Assembly: GCF_041080625.1 (NCBI RefSeq)
Contig: NZ_CP163518.1
Span: 7,929,501 to 7,993,500 of the forward strand
Direction of reading: 5' to 3'
Source of the DNA: Streptomyces sp. CG1
GTDB taxonomy: Bacteria; Actinomycetota; Actinomycetes; Streptomycetales; Streptomycetaceae
DNA length: 64,000 nt
The stretch's first letter is position 1; each line of letters begins with the position of its first letter. The notes beneath the pieces were generated by a model that saw only the letters and a list, made by a program, of their open reading frames with translations, made no database searches and had not been told where the DNA came from. The translations under genes were made by a program, and so were the position numbers. Shown one piece after another: positions 29,028-37,505 of this stretch.

Positions 29028-31001
29028 GTGCCGCTGCTGACCCGCATCAGGGGACCGCGCGATCTGGACCGGCTCAGCCTGGAGCAGCTGGACCAGCTGG
29101 CACAGGAGATCCGGACCTTCCTCGTCGACGCCGTCTCCAAGACCGGCGGCCACCTCGGCCCCAACCTCGGTGTGGTGGAGCTGACCATCGCCCTGCACCG
29201 GGTCTTCGACTCGCCGAAGGACAAGGTGCTCTGGGACACCGGCCACCAGTCCTATGTGCACAAGCTGCTCACGGGCCGGCAGGACTTCTCCAAGCTGAAG
29301 AAGAAGGGCGGTCTGTCCGGCTACCCCGCGCAGGCCGAGTCCGAGCACGACGTCATCGAGAACAGCCACGCCTCCACGGTCCTCGGCTGGGCCGACGGCA
29401 TCGCCAAGGCCAACCAGCTGAAGCAGCGGGACAGCCATGTCGTCGCCGTCATCGGAGACGGCGCGCTCACGGGTGGTATGGCCTGGGAGGCCCTCAACAA
29501 CATCGCCGACGCCAAGGACCGCCCGCTGGTCATCGTCGTCAACGACAACGAGCGGTCGTACGCCCCGACCATCGGCGGCCTCGCCAACCACCTGGCCACG
29601 CTCCGCACGACCGACGGCTACGAGCGGTTCCTCGCCCGCGGCAAGGACATCCTGGAGCGCACCCCGGTCGTCGGCCGGCCGCTCTACGAGACCCTGCACG
29701 GCGCCAAGAAGGGCCTGAAGGACTTCATCGCCCCGCAGGGCATGTTCGAGGACCTGGGCCTGAAGTACGTCGGGCCCATCGACGGCCATGACATCGAGGC
29801 GCTGGAGTCCGCCCTCGCCCGGGCCAAGCGGTTCGGCGGGCCGGTCATCGTGCACTGCCTGACCGAGAAGGGCCGCGGCTACCAGCCCGCGCTGCAGGAC
29901 GAGGCCGACCGGTTCCACGGCATCGGGCCCATCCACCCCGACACCGGCCTGCCGGTCAAGGCCTCGGGCGCCGACTGGACCTCCGTCTTCGGCGACGAGA
30001 TGGTCGAGCTGGGCAAGGAACGCGACGACATCGTGGCGATCACAGCGGCCATGCTGCAGCCGGTCGGCCTGAAGAAGTTCGCCGACACCTTCCCGGACCG
30101 GATCTACGACGTCGGCATCGCCGAGCAGCACGCCGCCGTCTCCGCGGCCGGCCTCGCGTACGGCGGGCTGCACCCCGTCTTCGCCGTGTACGCCACCTTC
30201 CTCAACCGCGCCTTCGACCAGGTCCTCATGGACGTGGCCCTGCACAAGTGCGGGGTGACCTTCGTGCTCGACCGGGCCGGTGTCACCGGCACCGACGGCG
30301 CCTCCCACAACGGCATGTGGGACATGTCGATCCTGCAGGTCGTGCCGGGCCTCAGGCTGGCCGCCCCGCGCGACGCCGAGCAGGTGCGCGCCCAGCTGCG
30401 GGAAGCCGTCGCAGTCGACGACGCGCCGACCGTGGTGCGCTTCTCCAAGGGCGCCGTCGGCCCCTCCGTACCCGCCGTGGGCCGGGTCGGCGGCATGGAC
30501 GTGCTGCGCGAGCCCGGCACCGACACGCCGGACGTGCTGCTGGTCTCGGTCGGCGCACTCGCCCCGATGTGCCTGGAGATCGCCGGCCTGCTCGACAAGC
30601 AGGGCATCACCACCACCGTCGTCGACCCGCGCTGGGTCAAGCCCGTCGACGAGGCCATGGCGCCGCTGGCCGAGCGGCACCGGGTCGTCGTCACCGTCGA
30701 GGACAACAGCCGCGTCGGCGGTGTCGGCTCCGCGATCGCCCAGGCCCTGCGCGACGCCGGCGTGGACGTGCCGCTGCGCGACTTCGGCATCCCGCCGCGC
30801 TTCCTCGACCACGCCGCCCGCGGCGAGGTCCTCGCCGAGATCGGCCTGACCGCCCCGGACATCGCTCGCCAGGTCACCGGGCTGGTCGCCAGGCTGGACG
30901 GCCTCCCCCACTCTCGGCTTCGCTCGAGCGGGGGGACCCCCATCGACCGCACGGCCGCCGAGGTGGACTCGGTGGAGCCGGTGGAACCGGCGCGCGACTG
31001 A
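29028..31001 (+). CDS. dxs: 1-deoxy-D-xylulose-5-phosphate synthase
   Basis: A 657-residue thiamine-diphosphate enzyme that joins pyruvate and glyceraldehyde 3-phosphate in the first step of the MEP isoprenoid pathway. The N-terminal domain has [18 protein letters not shown] and the ThDP motif [16 protein letters not shown], and the pyrimidine domain has [20 protein letters not shown] with the activating Glu. The C-terminal domain ends [12 protein letters not shown]. The final 30 or so residues ([13 protein letters not shown] and onward) are encoded by a dispersed DNA repeat and are not part of the normal enzyme. GTG 29028 follows AAGGAGG. A long terminator comes after the stop. Confidence 0.97.
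   Translation: MPLLTRIRGPRDLDRLSLEQLDQLAQEIRTFLVDAVSKTGGHLGPNLGVVELTIALHRVFDSPKDKVLWDTGHQSYVHKLLTGRQDFSKLKKKGGLSGYPAQAESEHDVIENSHASTVLGWADGIAKANQLKQRDSHVVAVIGDGALTGGMAWEALNNIADAKDRPLVIVVNDNERSYAPTIGGLANHLATLRTTDGYERFLARGKDILERTPVVGRPLYETLHGAKKGLKDFIAPQGMFEDLGLKYVGPIDGHDIEALESALARAKRFGGPVIVHCLTEKGRGYQPALQDEADRFHGIGPIHPDTGLPVKASGADWTSVFGDEMVELGKERDDIVAITAAMLQPVGLKKFADTFPDRIYDVGIAEQHAAVSAAGLAYGGLHPVFAVYATFLNRAFDQVLMDVALHKCGVTFVLDRAGVTGTDGASHNGMWDMSILQVVPGLRLAAPRDAEQVRAQLREAVAVDDAPTVVRFSKGAVGPSVPAVGRVGGMDVLREPGTDTPDVLLVSVGALAPMCLEIAGLLDKQGITTTVVDPRWVKPVDEAMAPLAERHRVVVTVEDNSRVGGVGSAIAQALRDAGVDVPLRDFGIPPRFLDHAARGEVLAEIGLTAPDIARQVTGLVARLDGLPHSRLRSSGGTPIDRTAAEVDSVEPVEPARD
30903..30942. repeat. Dispersed repeat inside the 3' end of dxs
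   Basis: The segment starts CTCCCCCACTCTCGGCTTCG and continues with CTCGAGCGGGGGGACCCCCA, a sequence common between Streptomyces genes. Here it is read in frame as [14 protein letters not shown] related copy in the opposite orientation lies at 56311-56352. Confidence 0.7.
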
Positions 31002-31019
31002 CCCGAAACGCGCCCTTGC

Positions 31020-31059
31020 GGGCCGGTTCCGCCACCCCCAGCGGTGGCGGAACCGGCCC
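31020..31059 (+). terminator. Strong hairpin terminator after dxs
   Basis: GGGCCGGTTCCGCCACC pairs perfectly with GGTGGCGGAACCGGCCC across a six-base loop, and GTTTG follows. It starts 19 bases after the dxs stop. Confidence 0.88.
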
Positions 31060-31144
31060 GTTTGCGTGAACCTGCCCGTACCGGGGCATACGCATCCCGA
31101 CCCTCTCGATCATGTCGAGGACGACGGGCGTGGGAGGTAGGCAC

Positions 31145-32653
31145 GTGAGCAGCGCGCTGTTCAGGACGAAGAACGTCGAGCAGTCCATCCAGGACACCGA
31201 GGAACCGGAGCATTCGCTCAAGAAGTCCCTGTCCGCGCTCGACCTGACCGTCTTCGGTGTCGGCGTCATCATCGGCACCGGCATCTTCGTCCTCACCGGA
31301 CAGGTCGCGAAGAACAACGCCGGTCCGGCGGTGTCCCTGGCCTTCGTGGCGGCCGGCGTGGTCTGCGGGCTCGCCGCCCTCTGCTACGCCGAGTTCGCGT
31401 CCACGGTCCCCGTGGCGGGCTCGGCGTACACGTTCAGCTACGCCTCCCTGGGCGAGCTGCCCGCCTGGATCATCGGCTGGGACCTGGTCCTGGAGTTCGC
31501 GCTCGGTACGGCGGTGGTGGCGGTCGGCTGGTCCGGCTACATCCGCTCGCTGCTGGACAACGCGGGCTGGCATCTGCCGGACTACCTGGCCGGCCGGGAC
31601 AACGCCACCGGCTTCGGCTTCGACATCCTCGCCGCCGCCCTGGTGCTGGTGCTCACCGGCATCCTCGTCCTGGGCATGAAGCTGTCGGCCCGGATCACCT
31701 CGCTCGTCGTCGCCATCAAGGTGGTCGTCGTCCTCATCGTGATCGTCGCCGGCGCCTTCTTCATCAAGGCCGACAACTACAAGCCGTTCATCCCGCCGTC
31801 CCAGCCGGTGCCGGCCGGCGGCAATCTCAAGGCCCCGCTCATCCAGCTGATGTTTGGCTGGGCGCCGGCCAACTTCGGCGTCATGGGTATCTTCACGGCG
31901 GCCTCGGTGGTGTTCTTCGCCTTCATCGGCTTCGACATCGTGGCCACGGCCGCCGAGGAGACCCGTAACCCGCAGCGGGACATGCCACGCGGCATCCTGG
32001 GCTCTCTCTTCATCTGCACCGTGCTGTATGTGGCCGTCTCCATCGTCGTCACGGGCATGGAGAAGTACGCGAAACTGTCGGTGGAGGCCCCGCTCGCCGA
32101 CGCCTTCAAGGCCATCGGGCACCCCTGGTACGCGGGCGTGATCAGCTTCGGTGCGGCGGTCGGCCTGACGACGGTGTGCATGATCCTTCTCCTGGGGCAG
32201 ACCCGGGTCTTCTTCGCGATGAGCCGCGACGGCCTTCTGCCGCGCTTCTTCTCCCGGGTCCACCCGCGCTTCAAGACCCCGCACCGGCCGACCGTCCTGC
32301 TCGGCGTGATCATCGCGATCGTCGCCGGGTTCACCAGCCTGAGCGAGCTGGCCGAGCTGGTGAACATCGGCACGCTCTTCGCGTTCGTGGTCGTCGCGAT
32401 CAGCGTGATCATCCTGCGCCGCACCCGCCCGGACCTGCCCCGTGCCTTCCGTACCCCCTGGGTCCCGGTCATCCCGATCCTGTCGGTGTGCGCATCGCTG
32501 TGGCTGATGCTCAACCTGCCCGCCGAGACCTGGCTGCGGTTCGCCATCTGGATGGTGGTCGGCTTCTTCGTCTACTTCCTCTACGGCCGCACGCACAGCC
32601 GGCTGGCCCTGCGCGACAAGACCGCGCAGCAGACCGCGGGCGACACTCCGTAA
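31145..32653 (+). CDS. APC-family amino acid permease
   Basis: A 502-residue transporter with about twelve helices. The first helix has the APC-family pattern TVFGVGVIIGTGIFVLTGQ. AFIGFDIVATAAEETRNPQRD is the conserved region seen in cationic amino acid transporters (CAT/YfnA type), which suggests a basic or neutral amino acid as substrate. GTG 31145 follows GGAGGT at good spacing; an upstream in-frame GTG lacks one. It is a single gene between the dxs terminator and a non-coding stretch. Confidence 0.9.
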   Translation: MSSALFRTKNVEQSIQDTEEPEHSLKKSLSALDLTVFGVGVIIGTGIFVLTGQVAKNNAGPAVSLAFVAAGVVCGLAALCYAEFASTVPVAGSAYTFSYASLGELPAWIIGWDLVLEFALGTAVVAVGWSGYIRSLLDNAGWHLPDYLAGRDNATGFGFDILAAALVLVLTGILVLGMKLSARITSLVVAIKVVVVLIVIVAGAFFIKADNYKPFIPPSQPVPAGGNLKAPLIQLMFGWAPANFGVMGIFTAASVVFFAFIGFDIVATAAEETRNPQRDMPRGILGSLFICTVLYVAVSIVVTGMEKYAKLSVEAPLADAFKAIGHPWYAGVISFGAAVGLTTVCMILLLGQTRVFFAMSRDGLLPRFFSRVHPRFKTPHRPTVLLGVIIAIVAGFTSLSELAELVNIGTLFAFVVVAISVIILRRTRPDLPRAFRTPWVPVIPILSVCASLWLMLNLPAETWLRFAIWMVVGFFVYFLYGRTHSRLALRDKTAQQTAGDTP

Positions 32654-32909
32654 CCGCGCACCACGCACGCGCACGGACCGTAGTCACGCCGATCGGCGCC
32701 AGGACCGTCACCCGAACGGCGTACTGGACGCGGCTGCTGCCGCGGCTCACTGCCCGCTGCGGGTGCTGTATCTGCTGGTCTCCCTCGGGCTCGACCCGAG
32801 GACGCGCAGACCGTCGGCTTCGAGATGGTCATGCTGCCGACGGGGCGGTGCTGTACACCTGGGTGCCGGGGGAGTGACGACGGGATGAGGCCTGTACTCA
32901 GTTCCGTAC
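32654..32909. other. Intergenic stretch with a possible coding relic
   Basis: No intact gene seen. Around 32740-32877 the plus-strand frames contain RVLYLLVSLGLDP, EDAQTVGFEMVMLPTG and AVLYTWVPGE, which fit end to end only with frame changes. It may be the tail of a lost gene. Confidence 0.3.
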
Positions 32910-33311
32910 TCAGGCCCGTACCGAGCGCGGCCCGGTGACCTGTGCGCCGTGTTCCTGGACCCGGCGGCGCAGTTCGCGGTCGGCCGTGACGACAAGGCAG
33001 GGGCGGTCGCCGGCCGCCGCCGCGAGGGCCACGATGTGGTCGTCGCCGCTGCCGGGCGCCTCCTCGACGCGCACCCCGGGCACGGAGGCCACCCCCCGGG
33101 CCGCGCCCTCCACCACCAGGACCAGCTCCAGCGGGCCGGGCAGGCCGGCCACACCGGAGCGCGCGAAGGGCACCAGCCGGTCGCGCAGGCGCTCGGCGGC
33201 ACCGCGGCGGTCACGCCACCAGCCGTCGGGCACCGATCCGACGACGTTCGCGCCGTCGACGATGAGCAGGGGGAGGGGCGGCGCGTCCGCCGCACCCGAA
33301 GTGTCCGTCAT
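32910..33311 (-). CDS. NYN (PIN-like) domain protein
   Basis: A 133-residue protein with the NYN/PIN-like nuclease fold: LLIVDGANVVGS at residues 14-25 with the first acidic residue and Asn, SGDDHIVALAAAAGD in the middle, and CLVVTADRELRRRV near the end with the last Asp. These acids bind metal in NYN ribonucleases. The family is usually annotated as a hypothetical or RNA-binding protein in Streptomyces. It covers the whole domain and nothing else, and stands alone between two short gaps. An RNA substrate is inferred. Confidence 0.7.
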   Translation of the reverse strand: MTDTSGAADAPPLPLLIVDGANVVGSVPDGWWRDRRGAAERLRDRLVPFARSGVAGLPGPLELVLVVEGAARGVASVPGVRVEEAPGSGDDHIVALAAAAGDRPCLVVTADRELRRRVQEHGAQVTGPRSVRA

Positions 33312-33350
33312 TTAAGGTAACTGCCCTGTTTCTTCGAGTTCGTGGTCAAA

Positions 33351-34325
33351 TTAGTTTGTCATGGGTTGCCCCGCCCAACGGCGGGTGATCTCGGCGATCG
33401 CGTCGGCCGCCCGCTCGGCGGGCGGTCCGCCGGCCCGGATCGTGGGGGAGAACTCGACGTGCAGGAACGGCACATGGTCGGTGTCGGCGACCTGGCCCTG
33501 CACGTTCGTGCGGCCCTCCAGCGGACAGGACCGCACCCAGGCCGGGCACACCCGGAAATCGTGGCCGCGCAGGGCGTCGGCCAGCTCGCGACCCTCCGGC
33601 CGGGCCGCCGTACCGGCGCCGGTGGAGGCGATCACGTCGTACTCGGGCGCGGCGGAGGCGGCGAAGCCGTGCAGCTGGATGCCGGGCATCCGGCGGCGTG
33701 CCAGCTCGGCGCAGATGGCGTGGAAGACGGTGTCCCGGCGGTGCGCCACATCCGCGGAATTGCCCACTCCAGCTTTGCGATGTGCACCTGCGATGACCAG
33801 GACGCCACCGGGGGAGCCGCGCAGCACGCGCACGCCCAGCTGCTCGGTGCCGAGGTCGAAGCCGGGATGCGGAACCTGGACCGACCAGCGCGGGCGGTGG
33901 TCCAGATCGACGTAGACCCGACCCCAGCCGCGCGGTGTCGCGGCCGTGTCGGTGCGGTCGGCCACCTCGGCGTAACGATGGCCGGAGGGCCGGTCGACGA
34001 CCGTGCGCACGCTGAAGTCCCGCTGTGAAAGCCGCTGTTCCGCTTGTTCGCGGTGACCGTCAAGCAACAGGCCGATGGCCGAGGCGACTGCGTCCCGGTC
34101 CGCCTGGCCTGGCCGGACATAGCCCTGGTCGGGGCCGAACCGGCTCGTGTAGCCGGCCACCTCGCGCGCCAGGTCGATCTGCGCGGTCCCCTTCGGGGTG
34201 GGTCGGCCGGAGTCGTCGGAGGTACCGCCCGTGCGGTGGAGCAGGGCGGTCAGCAGCCCGGCGAGACCGGCGATGGCGAGTAGCAGTGTTGCGATCGTTA
34301 TGACGCGTGAGCGATGGGCTCTCAT
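33351..34325 (-). CDS. Membrane-anchored or secreted protein, possible hydrolase
   Basis: A 324-residue protein with one N-terminal hydrophobic segment (VITIATLLLAIAGLAGLLTA) without a clear cleavage site, so it is probably anchored and faces outward. The outer part has GGVLVIAGAHRKAGVGNSAD and VAHRRDTVFHAICAELARR, then GIQLHGFA and FLHVEFSPTIRAGG. Paired His, Asp and Glu in those blocks look like a metal site and recall amidohydrolases acting on N-formylglutamate or poly-gamma-glutamate, but I cannot confirm a family. It is divergent from a broken CapA-like gene with only 20 bases between starts. Confidence 0.6.
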   Translation of the reverse strand: MRAHRSRVITIATLLLAIAGLAGLLTALLHRTGGTSDDSGRPTPKGTAQIDLAREVAGYTSRFGPDQGYVRPGQADRDAVASAIGLLLDGHREQAEQRLSQRDFSVRTVVDRPSGHRYAEVADRTDTAATPRGWGRVYVDLDHRPRWSVQVPHPGFDLGTEQLGVRVLRGSPGGVLVIAGAHRKAGVGNSADVAHRRDTVFHAICAELARRRMPGIQLHGFAASAAPEYDVIASTGAGTAARPEGRELADALRGHDFRVCPAWVRSCPLEGRTNVQGQVADTDHVPFLHVEFSPTIRAGGPPAERAADAIAEITRRWAGQPMTN

Positions 34326-34333
34326 GGTGGTAT

Positions 34334-34345
34334 CAAGATATCTTG
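34334..34345. promoter_or_regulatory. Perfect palindrome CAAGATATCTTG between divergent starts
   Basis: A 12-bp perfect palindrome, flanked by ATCAAG and CTTGGT with one further mismatch, 9 bases before the ATG at 34325. It fills the small gap between this gene and the CapA-like relic and so could control both. Confidence 0.5.
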
Positions 34346-34920
34346 GTGAACAGACGCCGTAGCCGGACTCCGCTCTCCCTGCTGGCCCCGCTCTCCCCGC
34401 TCGCCGCCGTCTCCAGCTGTGGTCTCCTCTCGGACGACGCCTCGGCCGAGGGCGGCGGGCGCTCCTTCACCGTCGCGGCGGCCGGGGACATCCTGATGCA
34501 TCCCGAACTGGTCGACCAGGCCCGCAAGGATGCGCAGCGCACCGGCAAGGGCGTGGACGGACTGGACTTCGGGCCGATGACGGCGGGTATCAAACCGGCT
34601 ACGACGGTGTGAAGCGCACCCTGGACGCGCTGGACGCCGCCGGGCTGAAGCACACCGGCTCGGCCCGGACCGCGAAGGAGGCGCTCACCCCGCTGGTCAT
34701 GGACGTCAAGAGCGTCAAGGTCGCGCAGATCTTCTTCGCCTACGGCTTCAACGAGCCGCACGCGCTGCCGAAGGACAAGCCGTGGCTGGCCAACCAGCAG
34801 GACCTGGGCCGGATCAAGGCCGCCGAGCAGCGGGCCCGGAAGGCCGGCGCCGAGGTGGTGTTCCTCTCCCTGCACTGGGGCCGTGAGCACCATCCGGAAC
34901 CGTCCATGGCGACGGCGCCC
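34346..34920 (+). pseudogene. CapA-like (poly-gamma-glutamate biosynthesis type) lipoprotein, broken
   Basis: The first piece has a lipobox-like AVSSC and the CapA start FTVAAAGDILMHPELVDQAR, then stops at 34612 after IKPATTV. A second frame from about 34600 continues with GYDGVKRTLDALDAAGLKHT, IFFAYGFN and AEVVFLSLHWGREH, all CapA metallophosphatase-like blocks. The middle of the domain, normally more than 100 residues, is missing and the frames do not join. The C-terminal part is replaced by an unrelated beta-propeller-like fragment from about 34900. I read this as a gene killed by deletions. Confidence 0.65.
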
Positions 34921-35237
34921 GCTTCCGTCCGTGCCTCGCCGCCCTGGACGGGAACCCGGTCGGCAACCCCTTGAAGTGGAGCGACCGCACGGGCACGCCC
35001 GCGGTCGCCCTCGACGCACAGGGCCGCGCCCATGTCTTCGTGCCCGACGGTCAGGGCGGGGTACGGCTGCTCGTGCGGAAGGAGAAGGGCGGCTGGGAGG
35101 CTTGCCGGGGCCTGAAGGGCCGTGAGGTGCGGGACGGGTTCGTGGCGGTCACGGGAGAGTCTGGCCTCATCGAGCTGTACGCGGCCGCCCCCGACGGGAT
35201 CCTGTGCCGGCGTCAGGAACAGGCAGGCGCATGGTGA
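34880..35237 (+). pseudogene. Fragment of a beta-propeller/lectin-like protein
   Basis: From about 34900 a frame reads GDGARFRPCLAALDGNPVGN, then TPAVALDAQGRAHVFVPDGQ, and later DGFVAVTGESGLIELYAAAPDG. The repeated A-D/Q-G-R-x-H-V-F and E-L-Y-A-A-A-P-D-G units are typical of secreted beta-propeller repeats. There is no start or signal peptide; the fragment begins inside the CapA-like relic and ends at 35237. Only one or two blades remain. Confidence 0.5.
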
Positions 35238-35331
35238 GCCGAGTCGGGCCCCAACTTCCGGTGGACACACGGGTGTTGCTCAAAGGGACGCGGAAGGCCG
35301 GATCGTGGTGGCGAGCGGTCCGAGCGTGCGG

Positions 35332-35359
35332 AAGGGCCCCCGCCGCCGCGGGGGCCCTT
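35332..35359 (-). terminator. Strong hairpin after fadB
   Basis: AAGGGCCCCCGC and GCGGGGGCCCTT, perfect 12-bp arms with a CGCC loop, ending 17 bases from the fadB stop. Confidence 0.85.
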
Positions 35360-35375
35360 CATGCAGTCACCGGTG

Positions 35376-37505
35376 TTACGCGGGGACGCTGGCCACGCCC
35401 GGGGCCAGGAACTTCTTGCCGTTCACGCGCTCCGAGACGCCCTCGCGGTCCAGGTACGGCGTGATGCCGCCCAGGTGGAAGGGCCAGCCGGCGCCCGTGA
35501 TCAGGCACAGGTCGATGTCCTGGGCCTCGGCGACGACGCCCTCGTCGAGCATGAGCCCGATCTCCTGCGCCACCGCGTCCAGCACGCGCTCGCGGACCTG
35601 CTCCTCGGTGAGGACGGAGTCGCCCTGCTTCAGCAGCGCGGCGACCTCCGGGTCCAGCTCCGGCTTGCCACTGTCGTAGACGTAGAAGCCGCGCTTGCCC
35701 GCCTTGACGACGGCGGCGAGGTTCGGGGAGACCTTGAAGCGGTCCGGGAACGCGCCGTGCAGCGTCTCGGAGACGTGCAGACCGATCGCCGGGCCGACCA
35801 GCTCAAGGAGCACCAGCGGGGACATCGGCAGACCGAGCGGCTCCACGGCCTTCTCGGCGACCTCGACCGGGGTGCCCTCGTCGATGACGTTCTGGATCTC
35901 GCCCATGAAGCGGGTCAGGATGCGGTTCACGACGAACGCCGGGGCGTCCTTGACCAGAACCGCGGTCTTCTTCAGCTTCTTGGCGACGGCGAACGCCGTG
36001 GCCAGGGAGGCGTCGTCGGTCTCCTCACCGCGGACGATCTCCAGCAGCGGGAGGATCGCGACCGGGTTGAAGAAGTGGAAGCCCACGACCCGCTCGGGGT
36101 GCTTGAGCTTCGACGCCATCTCCGTCACCGACAGCGAGGAGGTGTTGGTCGCGAGGATCGCGTGCGCCGGGGCGACCGCCTCGACCTCCGCGAACACCTG
36201 CTGCTTGACGCCGATCTCCTCGAACACGGCTTCAATGATGAAGTCGGCGTCGGAGAAGCCCTCGGCCTTGTCCAGGACACCGGTGACCAGCGCCTTGAGG
36301 CGGTTGGCCTTGTCCTGGTTGACGCGGCCCTTGCCGAGCAGCTTGTCGATCTCGGCGTGGACGTAGCCCACACCCTTGTCGACGCGCTCCTGGTCGATGT
36401 CGGTCAGGACGACCGGCACCTCCAGGCGGCGCAGGAAGAGGAGGGCGAGCTGCGATGCCATCAGACCGGCGCCGACGACACCTACCTTGGTGACCGGGCG
36501 GGCCAGGTTCTTGTCCGGGGCGCCGGCGGGACGCTTGCCGCGCTTCTGCACCAGGTTGAACGCGTAGATGCCGGCGCGCAGTTCGCCGCCCATGATCAGG
36601 TCGGCGAGGGCCTGGTCCTCGGCGTCGTAACCCTGCTGCAGATCGCCGTTCTTGGCGGCCGCGATGATGTCCAGGGCGCGGTAGGCGGCCGGAGCGGCGC
36701 CGTGCACCTTGGAGTCCGCGATGAAGCGGCCCTTGGCGACGGCCTGGTCCCAGGCCTCACCGCGGTCGATCACCGGGCGCTCGACCTCGATGTCGCCCTT
36801 CAGCACCTGGGCCGTCCAGAGCAGCGACTGCTCCAGGAAGTCGGCGCCCTCGAAGAGGGCGTCGGCGATACCCAGGTCGAAGACCTGCTGGCCCTTGAGC
36901 TGCTTGTTCTGGTTGAGGCTGTTCTCGATGATCACCGAGACGGCCTTGTCGGCACCGATCAGGTTCGGCAGCAGCGCGCAGCCGCCCCAGCCCGGGACCA
37001 GGCCCAGGAACACCTCGGGGAGGGAGAACGCCGGGATGGCCTTCGAGACGGTGCGGTACGTGCAGTGCAGACCGACCTCGACGCCACCGCCCATCGCGGC
37101 GCCGTTGTAGTACGCGAAGGTCGGCACGGCCAGACCCGCGAGGCGCTTGAAGACCTCGTGGCCGCCCTTGCCGATGGCGAGCGCGTGCTCGTGCTCCTTG
37201 AGGAGCTCGACGCCCTTGAGGTCGGCGCCGACCGCGAAGATGAACGGCTTGCCGGTGACACCGGCACCGACGATGGTGCCCTCGGCCGCCTCCTTCTCGA
37301 CCTGGTCGATGGCGGTGTTGAGGTTCGCCAGCGAGGCCGGTCCGAAGGTGGTCGGCTTGGTGTGGTCCAGGCCGTTGTCCAGCGTGATCAGCGCGAAGCG
37401 GCCGGCCCCGAACGGAAGGTCGAAGTGGCGTACGTGCGCGGACGTCACGACCTCGTCGGGGAACAGGTCCGAGGCCTGCTTCAGAAGCTCGGCAGTGGTG
37501 CTCAC
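35376..37505 (-). CDS. fadB: Fatty-acid oxidation complex, enoyl-CoA hydratase/3-hydroxyacyl-CoA dehydrogenase
   Basis: A 709-residue two-enzyme protein. The N-terminal crotonase part (about 1-300) has NGAAMGGGVEVGLHC and FSLPEVFLGLVPGWGG with the catalytic Glu. The dehydrogenase part (from about 340) has the NAD fold VTKVGVVGAGLMASQLAL and TNTSSLSVTEMASKLKHPER, with the catalytic-His segment VVGFHFFNPV. GTG 37505 overlaps the thiolase stop as GTGA. It hydrates enoyl-CoA and oxidises 3-hydroxyacyl-CoA in beta-oxidation, passing product to FadA. Length is normal. Confidence 0.95.
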   Translation of the reverse strand: MSTTAELLKQASDLFPDEVVTSAHVRHFDLPFGAGRFALITLDNGLDHTKPTTFGPASLANLNTAIDQVEKEAAEGTIVGAGVTGKPFIFAVGADLKGVELLKEHEHALAIGKGGHEVFKRLAGLAVPTFAYYNGAAMGGGVEVGLHCTYRTVSKAIPAFSLPEVFLGLVPGWGGCALLPNLIGADKAVSVIIENSLNQNKQLKGQQVFDLGIADALFEGADFLEQSLLWTAQVLKGDIEVERPVIDRGEAWDQAVAKGRFIADSKVHGAAPAAYRALDIIAAAKNGDLQQGYDAEDQALADLIMGGELRAGIYAFNLVQKRGKRPAGAPDKNLARPVTKVGVVGAGLMASQLALLFLRRLEVPVVLTDIDQERVDKGVGYVHAEIDKLLGKGRVNQDKANRLKALVTGVLDKAEGFSDADFIIEAVFEEIGVKQQVFAEVEAVAPAHAILATNTSSLSVTEMASKLKHPERVVGFHFFNPVAILPLLEIVRGEETDDASLATAFAVAKKLKKTAVLVKDAPAFVVNRILTRFMGEIQNVIDEGTPVEVAEKAVEPLGLPMSPLVLLELVGPAIGLHVSETLHGAFPDRFKVSPNLAAVVKAGKRGFYVYDSGKPELDPEVAALLKQGDSVLTEEQVRERVLDAVAQEIGLMLDEGVVAEAQDIDLCLITGAGWPFHLGGITPYLDREGVSERVNGKKFLAPGVASVPA

